A DNA stretch of 64,000 nt from Harmonia axyridis (lineage: Eukaryota > Arthropoda > Insecta > Coleoptera > Coccinellidae), in NCBI RefSeq assembly GCF_914767665.1, contig NC_059508.1, forward strand, positions 1,240,001 to 1,304,000, read 5' to 3'. The notes beneath the pieces were generated by a model. That model ran no database searches and was not told the origin of the DNA. It worked only from the letters and a program-made list of their open reading frames with translations. Shown here one piece after another: positions 1 through 11,624 of this stretch. The translations under genes were made by a program, and so were the position numbers. The first letter of the stretch is position 1. Each line of letters begins with the position of its first letter.

Positions 1-2540
1 CGGTTTCACATGATAATTTATCATTGGATTCCTTCCATTCGACACCTAATGAAAAATGAAATTATTGGTTTCTAACTCCTATGATCCTTCGAGAAATATA
101 CCTACCACATGCTCTCGAACATTGAATATTAAAAAACGAGATAGTGGGAGATCTTGATGCCGAAGATGAAATTCGGATGTCAGAATAGCAGCTGTGACCT
201 CTACAGGGTGCCACATCCAGATAGAGCGGCATATCGGACCAAAGACCGACAGACAAGAACAACAAAGCGTTGTCCTTTTATTCCTGCTGTGTTATCTTAA
301 TTGAAAACTGCTTAAAAAGTTATAATGTGTAAAAATATACCACCATTATTTTGGTCCCGTATAACGTTTTATTATTCTTGATTACAAATTTTTCTGTACG
401 TATATGACTGCAGGTAATATAGCACCTGCTTTTTAATGATACAATAGTTTGAACTTTATGCTCTTCGTTCCAACATGCAGTGAGGAAGCTTTAATTGTTT
501 TCGTCTCGTTTCGAATTATTGCATCAGTCATTCTAGATAAAGATTATTAAATATCTGAAACATAAAATTCACAAAAACACCCCCATTGCTATACATTTTC
601 ATTAATAAATATTTATTCATTCATTATATCAACCATAAGAAATCTGGAAAAGATTTTCATATATACAATTCATTGTTCTTCCTGCGAAATCCAATAGGAG
701 AAAGAATAATGGAACCTTCTTTAAGACACTAAACATATACATATGTCCAAATTACCAAGTATAAAAACAAAAAACATTGGCAAAGAGAACTAATTGAGTG
801 AACAACATACTTCAAAAAGAGACAGAACACAACAGAATCTTGGAAACAATATCTTGTGAAAGAATCCAAAAAAGAAACGATTCGTTGAACGATGTGCATA
901 ATATCTAGTTCGATTACTACAACCTCAGACTGTATTCAAAGTATGTAACAATTGCAGCCATCAAGATTAGATCAAGTCTTCACATAGATGACACTTGTGT
1001 ACAAAATTCAATTTGTCAAATTTGTATATTCTAATTTGATTTTTTCGGGAAAATACAAATAAAGGTCAGTTTTTCTATTGGAAAAAGACATCTAAATATG
1101 AAAATAAATCATGTTTGACGTTTCTATATGAAAAACTCAATGGATGTGATGCGTGAAGAGCATTGGGACATTAAAATTGTTTATCATTCGCTTATACCAT
1201 TCAATTCTGCCTGTTTGCTCATGTGAAGAATTATAGAGAATTTCTATTTAAAATCTCTCAACTTATTTCTTTACTAATCTATCAATTATTTCGATGAAGA
1301 TACTACAGCATCGGCTACAGTTATTCTACAAGAGAAAGAAGTTTTGTTTATTCGAATGATAAACACAAACTGTCAAACTTATTGTCACTGTTATTTAGCC
1401 CACTTTTCCTGAATAGATTTCTAATGTAAGATGGACATGCAATCTCAATCTCAAGGCCTGAAGTCCGACAAACAGACAAGCACGTCTAAAATACGAAAAT
1501 CTCAATCGATCTTCCTAATTTTTTTGTACATGTAACCGTTTTCCATCAGAACGTTCTATTGAACATCCATCAAGTTTCGTAACTTGACATTGGCTAAAGG
1601 TTATGTCTAATTGACTTAGAAGAGATATTGTCACTAGTAGATTCTTGTCAACTCGTTAGACTTTGTATTGAAAAATCAATCAATCATATTTCTCAATCTG
1701 TACAGAGTTGATTCACGAATCCTTGAACAGCATTGGGTCACTAAAAGAATGGGCACGTAGAATAAACAACGGTAATATCTTGTGCCTAGGGTATGTAACT
1801 TAATTAGAAATGTAAGAACATGTGTTCCTATATGAATTATTGATGGCATTAGGATGACATTCTTTTTTTTTTTTCAATCTGGGCTACATCACTGAAATAT
1901 CGACCGTATTTCGAGAATTGATTCAATTGAGATTCCCCAAGGATCTATTTTTTGGCCCACTTTTTCAGTGAATAGTGTATTATACCAAATCAGTATAGCT
2001 TCACAGCATGTATTTTCTCTGGGAATACCTGTACACTCCTCACTTTTTTTTCAATCTTATCTATACTTGGAAGAACTGACATAATTGTTTGTGTCACCAA
2101 CAAGGAGTGTACCTTGTATAATTTGCATAATGGGTAGTATCGTGGTAATCGATTATATATAAACGAAGAATTGTATATTACTTCCTGAAAAATGCTGATT
2201 TGCGTGCTTATAGCCCTGCGTCAATATCCTTCTTGTGAAATATAGATTTCCTCAACTGATAAAATTCTATTAATCATCTTCTCTTTCAGGTGAGTATATC
2301 ACTTCATCGTGCCGGCAAAATAGAAGGTCGTTGATAGTGAGTATTCTGTTTACGTCATTATTATAACTACCATTGAGTTCCTTCGTCCAATCTCCAAGAG
2401 TCGTGATCTAAAATCTTGTCAAGGTAACTCCTCATTGTCCAGAGTTTAGTTCACAATGAGCCTTCAATGATTAGGTTTTTGAACGACCCTAGTCTTGCAC
2501 TCAAAGAACATTCAATTAAGAACGAACATTCTGTCTTTAA
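1..2540. other. Unassigned AT-rich region
   Basis: I see no supportable gene. Open frames are short and low-complexity. A T-run lies at 1863-1874. The first 300 bases share a short weak stretch (attggtttctaa and surroundings) with about 18260-18290, so the window may begin inside a decayed repeat. No terminal repeats were found. Confidence 0.5.
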
Positions 2541-2574
2541 GAGCTATACGGAAATTGAATTTTGATTAACCAAA

Positions 2575-2937
2575 GTGGAGAGATACATGCCGACTCTAAT
2601 GTGTCATCCTGAATCAACGCTGATTTTAAATTTAGTATTGAGTCACGTTCAGAAAAAAATATCAAACTCATTTTATTCGTGCTTCGATCACTCAAAACAT
2701 TCAGCATCTGAATTAGGAAGTCAGGTTTTTGACGAGAACGAGGAAGTAGCTTTCAAGACAACGATGCGTATATTCAATGAAACATATCCAGAATCAATCC
2801 AAAGTATCAATGCAGTTTGTATGTGCGATATATTTTATGCTCATTTCTTTCTTTGTGAATTTAATAGTCCAGCAAATCAACCTATCTATAACTGGCCTTC
2901 TACAATTATATTTTGGATGTTTCTGAGTCTTATTTGA
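2575..2937 (+). other. Unrecognised 120-codon open frame
   Basis: This ATG-to-stop frame encodes 120 residues that match no family I know. The product has scattered Cys and Phe, no signal peptide and a hydrophobic C-terminal tail. It sits between unassigned DNA and a LINE fragment on the other strand. In DNA this AT-rich a frame of this length can occur by chance. No promoter or splice context supports it. It may be chance, or a relic of an unknown element. Confidence 0.12.
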
Positions 2938-2940
2938 ATT

Positions 2941-3182
2941 TATCTTCAATATCCACGGCGTCCTAGAGATTAGTCATGCATTTATAAGCTGAATCAGGAA
3001 TATCATAAACAAAAATATTAAACTGTAGGGGTCCTATTACAGATCCTTGTGGTACACCTGACTTGATAGTCCTTGTATACTGACACTGAATCAGCATGGC
3101 TAGCTTCATAGGGAATTTTAGTTCCTCCCTTTTATATATCAAACTTGTTGCCACATCCTGTCAAAGTTTTCTATATCCACGC
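2941..3182 (-). pseudogene. Non-LTR retrotransposon reverse-transcriptase fragment (Jockey-like)
   Basis: The minus strand encodes a scrap of LINE reverse transcriptase. A motif-A relic, VDIENFDRMWQQ, is encoded at about 3149-3182. It is followed after a frameshift by KSGVPQGSVIGPLQFNIF, the hallmark block around RT motif B, and then YDIPDS. The distance between the blocks is shorter than usual, so an internal deletion is likely. No endonuclease, 3' end or tail was found. In a live element this protein would copy RNA into DNA at a nicked target site; this piece cannot. The family call rests on the SGVPQGSVLGP-type motif. The clade is an inference. Confidence 0.85.
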
Positions 3183-3540
3183 ATACGACATCTATGCATC
3201 TCACTATATTTCATGATTCTTTGCAATCTTCCGTTAATCTAACCAACTGGTAAACTGTTTAGTGATTTTCGAGAATACAATGTGTTATTTGAATAAAGGG
3301 TCTACAGTTGCGATGAAATCTGCCAATCTTTTTCTTTACGTTACTCAGATATTGATGTGAGCTTATTAGTATATAGATCGTTGAATCTTTCTTATTTTTC
3401 CTCATTTCCATATCATAAAACTGTTTGCTCTTTTCCATCTATCTGGGAAGTGTTCTTCAGGCAAAATAGATTAAGCTACAATGAAATAATGAAATGGTAT
3501 GCAGACAATGTTACATTACATTATTTCCTTATAATTATTA
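3183..3540 (+). other. Flank with a possible RT active-site scrap (YADN)
   Basis: At 3489-3524 the plus strand reads MKWYADNVTLHY, which resembles the YADD-T-L active-site box of LINE reverse transcriptases with the second Asp changed to Asn. A similar WHADN reading occurs at about 14388-14402, beside another RT scrap. The rest is unassigned. The region ends at the TA dinucleotide (3539-3540) where mariner copy A begins. Confidence 0.35.
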
Positions 3541-3568
3541 GGTATACAACTTTGCTTCCGCCGTTTTG
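3541..3568 (+). repeat. Mariner copy A left terminal inverted repeat
   Basis: The repeat begins GGTATACAACTTTGCTTCCG and continues with CCGTTTT. It pairs with the right end at 4760-4787 with a few mismatches. The same end is seen at 16386 (copy C) and, inverted, at about 15369-15396 (copy D). Confidence 0.9.
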
Positions 3569-4759
3569 CAATAGCTATAGCGGTGAGCGGTAGTCGAAAT
3601 AAATAGATCGTAGATGTCATACAATAAGCTTAGGTATTTGTAAACATAATGCCATCGAAATATTAGTCGATTTGTGTCTGCATCATGAAGTTATTCTCGA
3701 TGAAACATGTCAGATAACGAGCCAAATTCTTGTCATTTGCCGGAAGTTATTAATTTTCTGTTTTATTATGAAGAAATTTGCGGCTGAAGCTTATCGAATG
3801 CTCTAAAATAACTATGGTGAGGACGCTATTAGTAAAAGAACGTGCCGAGAGTGGTTGTAACGCTTCAAGAACGGTGAATTTGACGTCGAAGACAAGCATG
3901 GCGGTGGTAAAAAGAAGGTGTTCGAAGATGCAGACTTGGAGACATTACTTGATCCAGCCTCGAGTCAAACGCAACAAGAATTGGCAGGATCATTGGGAGT
4001 GATGCAACAAGCCATTTCAAAACGCCTGAAAGTCATGGTAAAGGTTAAGAAACAAGGAAATTGTGTGCCGTACTAGTTGAAACCGGGATATGTTGAACGG
4101 TGTTTGTTTGTGAACAGCTGCTTGCAAGGCGAAGACAGAAGGGATTTCGGCATAGCATCGTGGAGGCGAAAAACGGGTTCATTATGATAATCCCAAGCAC
4201 AGAAAATCATGGGGATATCCCGGCCATGCTTCCACGTCGATGGCCAAACCGAATATACACGGTTCCAAGGTCATGCTCAGTATTTGGTGGGACCAGCTCG
4301 GCATAGTGTACTCGTATTATGAGTTGTTAAAACCGACTCAAACAATACAATAAAAGCTTTTGACCTGAGCATTAAAAGACAATCGGCCGCAATACAACGG
4401 GAGACATGATGAAGTGATTTTACAGCATGACAATGCTCGACCCCATGTACCGGAAGTGATCAAGACATATTAGGAACCGTTGAAATGAGAAGTCTTACTC
4501 CATCCGCCGTATTCTCCAGACGTTGCTCCCTGGAATTATCACTTGTTTCGTTCAATGGCACACGACCTGGCTGACCAGCACTTCTGGTCTTATGAAGAAG
4601 TAAAAAATTGGATCGATTCCTGGATCACTTCAAGAGTTTTTTCAACGCGGGATTCGTACGCTGGCCGAAATATGGGAGAAAGTAATGACCAGCGATGGAC
4701 AATATTTTTAATCATAAAGTTATAACCAGTTTTTTACATTAAAGCCTCGAATTTCGGAA

Positions 4760-4787
4760 AAAAACGGCGGAAGCAGAATTGTGCGCC
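4760..4787 (-). repeat. Mariner copy A right terminal inverted repeat
   Basis: Read on the minus strand it begins GGCGCACAATTCTGCTTCCG, matching the left end of the same element with a few differences. It is followed by TA at 4788-4789. Confidence 0.9.
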
Positions 4788-4789
4788 TA

Positions 4790-5439
4790 TTCAAGTACAG
4801 ACAAGTTAAACCATTATTGTGTAATAGATTAAGCTATTTCTACTTTCTTTTGTTTCTTCCTCCTACGGTTTTTTTTGGTGCCAGGTTTGAATTTATGTCT
4901 ACTCCAGTTTGTATTTTTTTTCAACTTTTTCTATTACTTGTTTAATTTCCTTCGTTGTAGCTTATTCTTTGAGTTCGTCTTCCTTAATCATATTACATAC
5001 GTAAAGAAATAAGCACGCAAAAATAATGAACTATTGTGTAAAATTTGGAGTATTTTTTCATGAGGTACAACGAGCGCTTACAATTCGAATAGGTGATATC
5101 GAAGCGAGGCACCTGAAGCTCGGAATGCTCTGAATCGATCTGAGAAATATTTGTGTATCATCGAGGGGGATATTTGGTTCATGCCGTATTTGTCGACGTG
5201 CTCTATCATTACTGGAAGTGGCAAATAGCATAAAAGCGGTTTAGCTTGCCGTATAATACCGCGTCGTGCTTCGGTTTCGATCTTGTACGTAGTTTAAAAA
5301 TGATTTGGGTCTCAATTTGACAGCAAATGGGATTGTCTTGAGCGAGTGCCTCGGGATGACATTAGCCTGTCTCGAAACGTAGTACAAAGGCTTCCAACCG
5401 TCCTGTCACTGCGTAATATATGCTAACATGTTTTTGCCA
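4790..5439. other. Unassigned region
   Basis: No feature I can name. From about 5040 the base composition is less AT-rich than the surroundings and leads into the possible exon at 5443. No terminal repeats or recognisable protein remnants were seen. Confidence 0.4.
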
Positions 5440-5442
5440 CAG

Positions 5443-5678
5443 GCACCGATCACTTTATGAGCCTTGACGTTCTTATGGAATTTGCGAATTCACAACCTGA
5501 TCCCATTACGGGAATTATTTCTGTACTTCGAAGAGGAACAGGAAGATGGGATACAAAACGGTTTATTGATTCCATTGTCGCAAAGTGCCTTCACGCAGAC
5601 AAATACACTACCCAACTCAAAATGAGCGCCACTGAATTGACAGTGTTGACGAATCCAAGTATTAGTTCTTGGATATAA
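5443..5678 (+). other. Candidate isolated terminal exon, product unknown
   Basis: A 73-codon frame starting at the ATG at 5457 has a balanced amino-acid composition and includes the stretch RRGTGRWDTKRFIDSIVAKC. Upstream is a good-looking 3' splice site: a CTAAC branch-point-like motif at 5423-5427, a T-rich run at 5431-5435, and AG at 5441-5442. Read from 5443 the frame stays open to a TAA. I do not recognise the protein. It ends about 20 bases before the 3' side of the transposon at 5700-6703, so it may be a host exon, an exon relic or part of a repeat. No upstream exon was identified. Confidence 0.25.
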
Positions 5679-5699
5679 AGGGTTTTAGAGCTATAGAAC

Positions 5700-6703
5700 T
5701 TTAAATTGCAATAAAACAACGATGGATTATTCGATTGACATGAATTTTATTTATCCGCAAGATAATCTTGTGGCATTACATTTCAAATATGATTTCTAGC
5801 TTATGACCGCCACGGCTGGCTCGGATGTAGTCCAATCTGGACGTCCAATTTTCGATGACTTTTTCCAACATTTGTGGCCGTATATCGGAAATAACACGGC
5901 GAATGTTATCTTCCAAATGGTCAAGGGTTTGTGGCTTATCCGCATAGACCAATGACTTTACATAGCCCCACAGAAAGTAGTCTAGCGGTGTTAAATCATA
6001 AGATCTTGGAGGCCAATTCAGAGGTCCAAAACGTGAAATTAGGCGGTCACCAAGCGTGTCTTTCAATAAATCGATTGTGGCACGAGCTGTGTGACATGTT
6101 GCGCCTTCTTGTTGAAACCACAGCTCCTGGACATCATGGTTGTTCAATTCAGGAATGACAAAGTTAGTAATCATGGCTCTATACCGATCACCATTGACTG
6201 TAACGTTCTGGCCACCATCGTTTTTGAAGAAGTACGGACCAATGATTCCACCAGCCCATAAAGCGCACCAGTCAGTTTTTCTGGTTGTAACGGTGTTTCG
6301 ACATACACTTGAGGATTAGCTTCACTCCAAATGCGGCAGTTTTGTTTGTTAACGTAGCCATTCAACCTGAAGTGCGCTTCATCGCTATACAAAATAAAAT
6401 GGACGTAGTGCGCGATACGTATTCCGCACAGAACCATTATTTTCGAAATAAAGTTGCACTATTTGCAAGCGTTGTTCAGGCGTGAGTCTATTCATGATGA
6501 ATTGCCAAACTAAACTGAGAATAAATCACTTCACAGCTGTTAAATCGGTCGCCATCTTGAACAGCAACGCCAACTTAAAGTTATATACCTCGAAAAAAAA
6601 CCTTTATATTAGATTATTATTTCAAAATACGGTAAATTAAAATAAAAATCGGCGTGTTTCAGGAATATTTCAGGAATTTGTTCCATACTTTATGGACACA
6701 GTG
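5700..6703 (-). mobile_element. Internally deleted DUF4817-type IS630/Tc1/mariner element
   Basis: This minus-strand element has a clear right terminus at 6703 (CACTGTGTCCATAAAGTATG read inward) followed by TA at 6704-6705. It holds a transposase relic and an AT-rich 3' region. I could not find a matching left terminus near 5650-5720, so the left end is approximate and probably lost. The same terminal sequence occurs alone at 58176-58205. The coding part is described separately. Confidence 0.8.
5776..6495 (-). pseudogene. DUF4817/DDE-type transposase, internally deleted
   Basis: The frame starts at the ATG at 6493-6495 with MNRLTPEQRLQIVQLYFENN, the N-terminal helix typical of DUF4817 transposases. 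After about 38 residues (VRNTYRALRPFY) it jumps straight to the catalytic core at LYSDEAHFRLNGYVNKQNCR, with a change of frame. Most of the DNA-binding region, roughly 140 residues in relatives, is therefore missing. A further frameshift lies near 6270. The C-terminal core is well preserved in one frame (6174 to 5776): ELWFQQEGATCHTA, in which the usual second Asp (QQDGA) is Glu, then NWPPRSYDLTPLDYFLWG with the third acidic residue, ending EIIFEM. The deleted region's counterpart survives partly in the copy at 10.2-10.7 kb, which belongs to a related family. Confidence 0.9.
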
Positions 6704-6705
6704 TA

Positions 6706-7099
6706 TAGAGAATAATAAACATCAAAACATTTCTAAAAACTGTTGTTTCATTTTAAACGTTGATATTAATGAGATATTCAATAAAAATAAAAAGACAAAT
6801 GAAGTATTACATTCTACACTATGAAGTCACTTTTAACAGGTCTGCTGGTCAGGTTTTTCTTTACAATAGCTAAAATCTTGGTCATCTCGGTCTTTGAATA
6901 ATCTTCCTTGCAAAATTCGAATTCCGGAAAACGAAACCTTTTTCACCAATTCCAACTCGAAAATTGTATTGTAGTCCACATATTTTCTTTTCAGAGCCCT
7001 TATTGAGGCTTTGAAACAAAATTGGAATTGGTTGTCCTTCAAGTTTTTTTTTAAGGAAACCTGACCTAGAAACCTGTGGAGTCACTTCATTTCTACACA
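6706..7099. other. Unassigned region
   Basis: Two overlapping minus-strand frames of about 70 codons cover 6833-7100. They encode nothing I recognise and have no start context or conserved motifs. The stretch could be an unclassified repeat. Confidence 0.35.
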
Positions 7100-7450
7100 C
7101 TAAAAATGTGAGCCAAGATGAAGGTCACGTCATGAAAATGTAGCTCCCATTTATGTACAAGTATATAAAGGCACAGAAATGGGGAGCACAATATAATTGG
7201 GGCCCCAATATTTGGGCTCAAAAAAAATGGATCCTCGATATTTGGTACCACAAAAAAATGGGGGCTCAAAAAATGGATCTCAAGATAAAGGTCACATATA
7301 CTATCCACTCACAAGAAACATATAGCTCCCCCATATTCAAGTATATGGGGGTACGATAAATAAGTCACCAAACTCCGCCAAGTGCCTCAACAAGGGGCAC
7401 AAAAAGGGGTGCTCCATATAGGTCACCACAAAATACCACTCTCATTCACA
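7100..7450. repeat. Degenerate G-rich imperfect tandem repeat
   Basis: Blocks of the type GGGGCTC-A(n), atatttgg and AGCTCCC recur irregularly. The segment starting AGATGAAGGTCAC at about 7117 reappears as AGATAAAGGTCAC at about 7281 (spacing about 164 bp). Both are followed by TAGCTCCC and CAAGTATAT. A third weak echo (aggtcaccacaaaat) lies near 7421. The runs of four or five G stand out against the AT-rich surroundings. It reads like an old minisatellite of about 165-bp units containing shorter subrepeats. Confidence 0.5.
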
Positions 7451-7923
7451 TTAAACATTACTAAGATTTTGCGAACCCAGAGTCGAAGAATGGGGGCACC
7501 CCAACTACAGGCCATCCAGAGCACCTACTTACTGTTTGAGACACCCATAACAGCTCGCGGATGAATAGTGAGGTTATGGTCAAAAAGTGAGGATGAAGTC
7601 TCATAGAACAACTACTTAGGTCTCATTTCATCATTGTATGTATACTATGTGTATGATATAACCTTACCCCGTGTCGCTTTCAAGTTATGTTGTTATTACT
7701 GCTGACGTTTCCATTGATTAATGCATTATTTAATTGTTGTTCGCTTTTTACTCATGGTTTAGTGATAGTGAACCATTATCTTGCATATTTTGTTAACTGT
7801 CTCTTTTTCAACATAGACCCAAATTATATAACTAAAGGTTATGGGATGGTTCACTTAACTGTTACGTCATCAGCAGGCGCCAACACACCTATAAAAGTTG
7901 TCGTGATAGTTTCGAATTAGTTA
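7451..7923. other. Unassigned region
   Basis: A 77-codon hydrophobic frame at 7687-7920 is low-complexity and ends just before the truncated mariner. No support for a gene was found. Confidence 0.35.
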
Positions 7924-8590
7924 GTTTGTTTGCTTGACAACAGCTGCTTGCAAGGCAAAGACGTAAGGGATTTCTGCATCGCATTGTGACTCTAGACGAA
8001 AAATGGGTTCATTACGATAATCCCAAGCGCAGAAAATCATGGGGATACTCCGTTCATGCTTCCACGTCGACGGTCAAACGGTTCCAAGGTCATGGTCAGG
8101 ATTTGCTGGGACCACCTGGGCGTAGTGTATTATAAGTTGTTAAAACCGAAAGAAACAGTCACAGGCGACTGTTATCGAACGAAATTGATGCGTTCGAGCC
8201 GAGCATTGAAAGACAAACGGCCGCAATAGAACGAGAGACATGATAAAGCGATTCTACAGAATGACAATGCTCGACCACATGTTGCGAAACTGATCAAGAC
8301 ATACTTGGAAACGTTGAAATAGGAAGTCCTACCCCACCCGCCGTATTCTCCTGACGTTGCTCCCTCGGATTATCACTTGTTTCGATCAATGGAAAACGGC
8401 CTGCCTGACAAGTACTACCGGTCATATCAAGAAGTAAAAAATTGGATTGATTCGTGGATCGCTACAAAAGATGACCAGTTTTTTCAACGCGGGATTCGTA
8501 CGCTGCCCGAAAGATGGGAGAAAGTAGTGGCCAGCGATGGACAATATTTTGAATCATAAATGTATAACCAGTTTTTTTACAATAAAGCCT
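7924..8590 (+). mobile_element. 5'-truncated mariner, copy B (transposase C-terminal half)
   Basis: The copy starts abruptly in the segment encoding the LLARQRRKG block and runs to AATAAAGCCT at 8590. Both terminal repeats and the whole N-terminal HTH domain are missing. It keeps the second catalytic block, with the Asp of NDNARPH, and the third block PSDYHLFRSM. The C-terminus, LPERWEKVVASDGQYFES, ends in a normal stop near 8559. Stops and small indels upstream, including one in the LETLK block, break the frame. Among the four copies this one has the best preserved C-terminus. Lack of ends means it cannot be mobilised as a unit. Confidence 0.9.
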
Positions 8591-10200
8591 ATGTAATACA
8601 TAATAAATAAATTTACCCAAAAACTCCAGTTAAGATCCGTTTTGTGTTTGCATCTTAACAGGTGCCGGTTTTGTGTCGTGTAGTGTGGAATATCGAAGAG
8701 ATTACTACGCGAAGCTGGGAAATATGATAGGGGTGCATCCATATTTATTCGACGTGTTCCTCCTTTCTTTGAAATTGTAACGAAATGCTACCACAAATGT
8801 CAGAGATGCGCCCCACATAGAATTTCATGAATAATTCCTCACATATTTACAGGGCTGTCAAGTGGTCCTTTGTCATGCAAAATGCTGTCGCAACGTCATT
8901 TTCACTTCGCAAACCCCGAAACCGAAAAATATTAGCTCGCTTTCCCAACTTTGAACACAATCAGATGCAAATTCTTCTCTTCGTGCGTTTCGAACGTTAC
9001 AAGTGTCAGTATCACCCTAAGTTGACACGAATTATGTCAATCTATCCGGTTTTCATCTGACTAAGGGTAGGTCCAGTGCAAGAAATCGATCCAAGGGTTC
9101 CGTATCCAACATCATCAGACATGAATATTTAACAACAATTGGGGGTAGTCAACCACTTGGAAAATTAATTATTTCTTTTGCGTTTATTTTAGAAGATGTT
9201 TGTATTTTTCTGATTTTTCGGCCGGAAGTAGTCTTAATTGATTAATAACTGTTTTAATTCAAGGTCAAGTTCAATTCGCATGAACGAAACTGTTTTGATA
9301 TTCTGCTTTCATGATTTTATTTGATATCGAAAAAGGAAAGAGGGACAATTTAACTTTCAAGCATCCATTTGTCATTTTTAAATGCTTCTTCAAAAAAATT
9401 TTTTCCAAAAAACTGATCTCACCTCAGTGCTTTTCTTACTTTGTATGCTTCTGAAGAGCAGTAACATCTTTACTAATCATATAAATATTTAATTGGAAAT
9501 TTTCGGACAATATTCTCGACACATCCCCTTTCTTTTGATACGGGAATAAAAAACCATTTTTTTTATCCTTGCTGGCAGTAACCCTCTAAGTTTGTAATTA
9601 GTGGTTAAAAATATTCTAGGCAATGAATTCGCGAACTATGCGAACCCATCAAAACCATATTTATCATCTGCAAAAGTTGGAGAGGTAACGGCTCTCAAGC
9701 ATGCGTTTTTGAAAAGTTCAGAAGTTGTAATTAGTTTTCAGTCAGAGTAATATCCACGTGTATTTTATGTATACGAATGCCGATTTTTAATTAACCTTTC
9801 CTCGGCTTTTATAAGCAGAAAGCGTTTTTCAACTGGAGTTCATTTGATATTTGTTCATCGTTACCCTTGCTTTATTTTCTTGTCTCTCCCCCTTAGGGTT
9901 TGAATTCAATAGAAGCTTGCTCGAACATTCAAAAAGCGTCATTTGTTCGTCGGATATTTCTTTTTAAATTTTAAATCATAATTGCGAAAAGGTTTCATCA
10001 GTTTCGACGAATCCCAATCCAATTGTGTTGGAACCAAAAAAAAAAACCTCGTCATTGTATATCGTTCCGCTTCATTGAAGTATACCACCCAATAAAACTC
10101 TAGTAAATTTCCTTCCTTTCCAATATAACCCTAAGAACTAAAAATAAACAAGTTATGGGTTTTTCATTAGATTCTCACATTTTGAACCCAAGAGTGATCT
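8591..10200. other. Unassigned AT-rich region
   Basis: No recognisable gene or element. A 77-codon frame at 8827-9060 is rich in basic and aromatic residues but matches nothing I know. The rest is AT-rich with short A and T runs. Confidence 0.4.
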
Positions 10201-10204
10201 CAAA

Positions 10205-10743
10205 AACTTCTTTAGAAAACTTTAAAGTCTGAAGGTATTTAATCACAAGATTTTGGTGTACAATTGTAATCACTTCTTCGAGAAATAACACGTATTGGTG
10301 AAAATAAACGTCGTCCACGTCAATACTTTTCAATTCTGGTCATAAAAATCATTAATCATGCCAAAGATCGACGAGGAATCGACAAACCTGGGTTTTCGTC
10401 AACACTACAAGATACAGCTACAATATTCTCAATTCTTCTTGAGCGACGCACACGGTTTCGATTCTTTAGATCACCAACTTGTTCCAACGGCTCAAATTTT
10501 CACCATTGCCGGTCGAGAAAGTGCTTCACGACGTGCCAAAAGTGCTTTAGTTTTGCGAACTGTGAATGCAACATTTGTTTAGCCAATTTCACCACTCACA
10601 ACGCGTTGTTGAAGCATATATCTTTCCATTTTTAGTAATGGCGCAGTATTTACTTATCAAATATCAGAAGATGATAGCATCAAAAATGACTGCTGCCGAT
10701 ATAACGGGCTATTCAAAATGAAACCTCTCATTGGAAAACCCTG
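10205..10743 (-). mobile_element. Non-autonomous DUF4817-type transposon derivative, copy 1
   Basis: The right terminus at about 10743 reads inward TACAGGGTTTTCCAATGAGA, the end type of a DUF4817 transposon family. The minus strand then has an ATG at 10627-10629 (MERYMLQQRVVSGEI), a TNVAFTVRKTKALLARR block, and after frameshifts RRSRRIENIVAVS and DENPGLSIPRRS, which is N-terminal HTH-region sequence. Near 10270 the sequence jumps to a short segment corresponding to the NWPPRSCDLTPL block near the C-terminus, so nearly all of the catalytic domain is absent. The copy at 52680-53400 has the same junction, so both descend from one deletion derivative. The left end is approximate. Confidence 0.75.
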
Positions 10744-11620
10744 TAGATGGCTTAAAATGTTTCATTGACTTGATCACAGAAGAAACTCTCAACCAAGATG
10801 CGTAGAATTGTGTTGCCTGTTTATATTCTTTGCATCTTGGTCTTAACCATAAAAGTCAGAGATTAGTTCTAATATCATTTAGGGCTTAGTAAACCAAAAA
10901 GATTCATTGAGCAGAGGGGTGACAAATGCGAATATTATATCTACTAGCGGTGTTCGTTCCATGCCATAGAGTAATATAAATACAAGTCATGTTAATCACA
11001 ACAAGATTAATAGAATCGATGGTAATGAGCCGCATTGAAAAACATGATTGTCCCATAGGCAACTGGTAGTTCTCAGCAATTTGAATACCCTCGAAAATAG
11101 AGGTTGATTTCTATCTGTTACTCTATTTTGAAGGTACAAAATGACGACAAATGATCAACATGATCATCTAGGAATTCCACGTCCCCAATTACGGCATTGT
11201 ATTGCGTTGTGACGCAACAGAGATCGAAATCCAATATGAAATATCATCGTTTTCAATAGGACATGATGGATGTCTATAATACATGGGTCTTTTTTAATGT
11301 GTTGTAATGGGACAACAGCGGCTTCTTTTGTCACGTAAAAGGATGCTACCTAGAGATTTCTTTGACCGGTTCTATCTCGATTCAATTTTACAGTCACATT
11401 TATGTAAAAAACAATTTAAATAGACAAGAAAAAATTTGTCGAAGATGATTTAGCAGAATTCAGATGAGAGGACAAGCGACACTTGATGCCTTTTACCCTT
11501 TTTTCCTTCATTCCAAAGAATAAAATCATCAAGATAAAGTCAAGGACATCAAGGACAAAAGGCTATTATCGAAGGGTAATAACAAAAGAAATTCGAACCT
11601 AAAGCATCCTCTTACACGCA
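10744..11620. other. Unassigned AT-rich region
   Basis: Nothing recognised. The region includes short direct echoes such as TCAAGGACA repeated near 11550, but no gene or element ends. Confidence 0.4.
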
Positions 11621-11624
11621 ATTT

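Larger units (their letters stand above)
3541..4787 (+). mobile_element. Full-length inactive Mos1-type mariner, copy A
   Basis: This is a 1,247-bp element bounded by inverted repeats and TA dinucleotides (3539-3540 and 4788-4789), the usual mariner target duplication and size. The plus strand carries a transposase relic in several frames: an N-terminal HTH part containing QTQQELAGSLGV, then a LLARRRQKGF block, QHDNARPH with the second catalytic Asp, and a C-terminal block VKNWIDSWI. Inactivating damage is plain. Stops and frameshifts are scattered, the first catalytic motif (TGDEKW in sister copies) reads VEAKNGF, and the third catalytic Asp of PSDYHLF is lost (PWNYHLF). Sister copies lie at 7924-8590, 14556-15396 and 16386-17558. 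The sequence resembles the mauritiana (Mos1) subfamily; that assignment is from family knowledge. Confidence 0.93.

Noticed and set aside
7687..7920. 77-codon frame starting MLLLLLTFPLI as a secreted protein
   Set aside because: The leader-like start is not followed by a recognisable mature protein, and the frame ends at a truncated mariner. It is probably chance in T-rich DNA.
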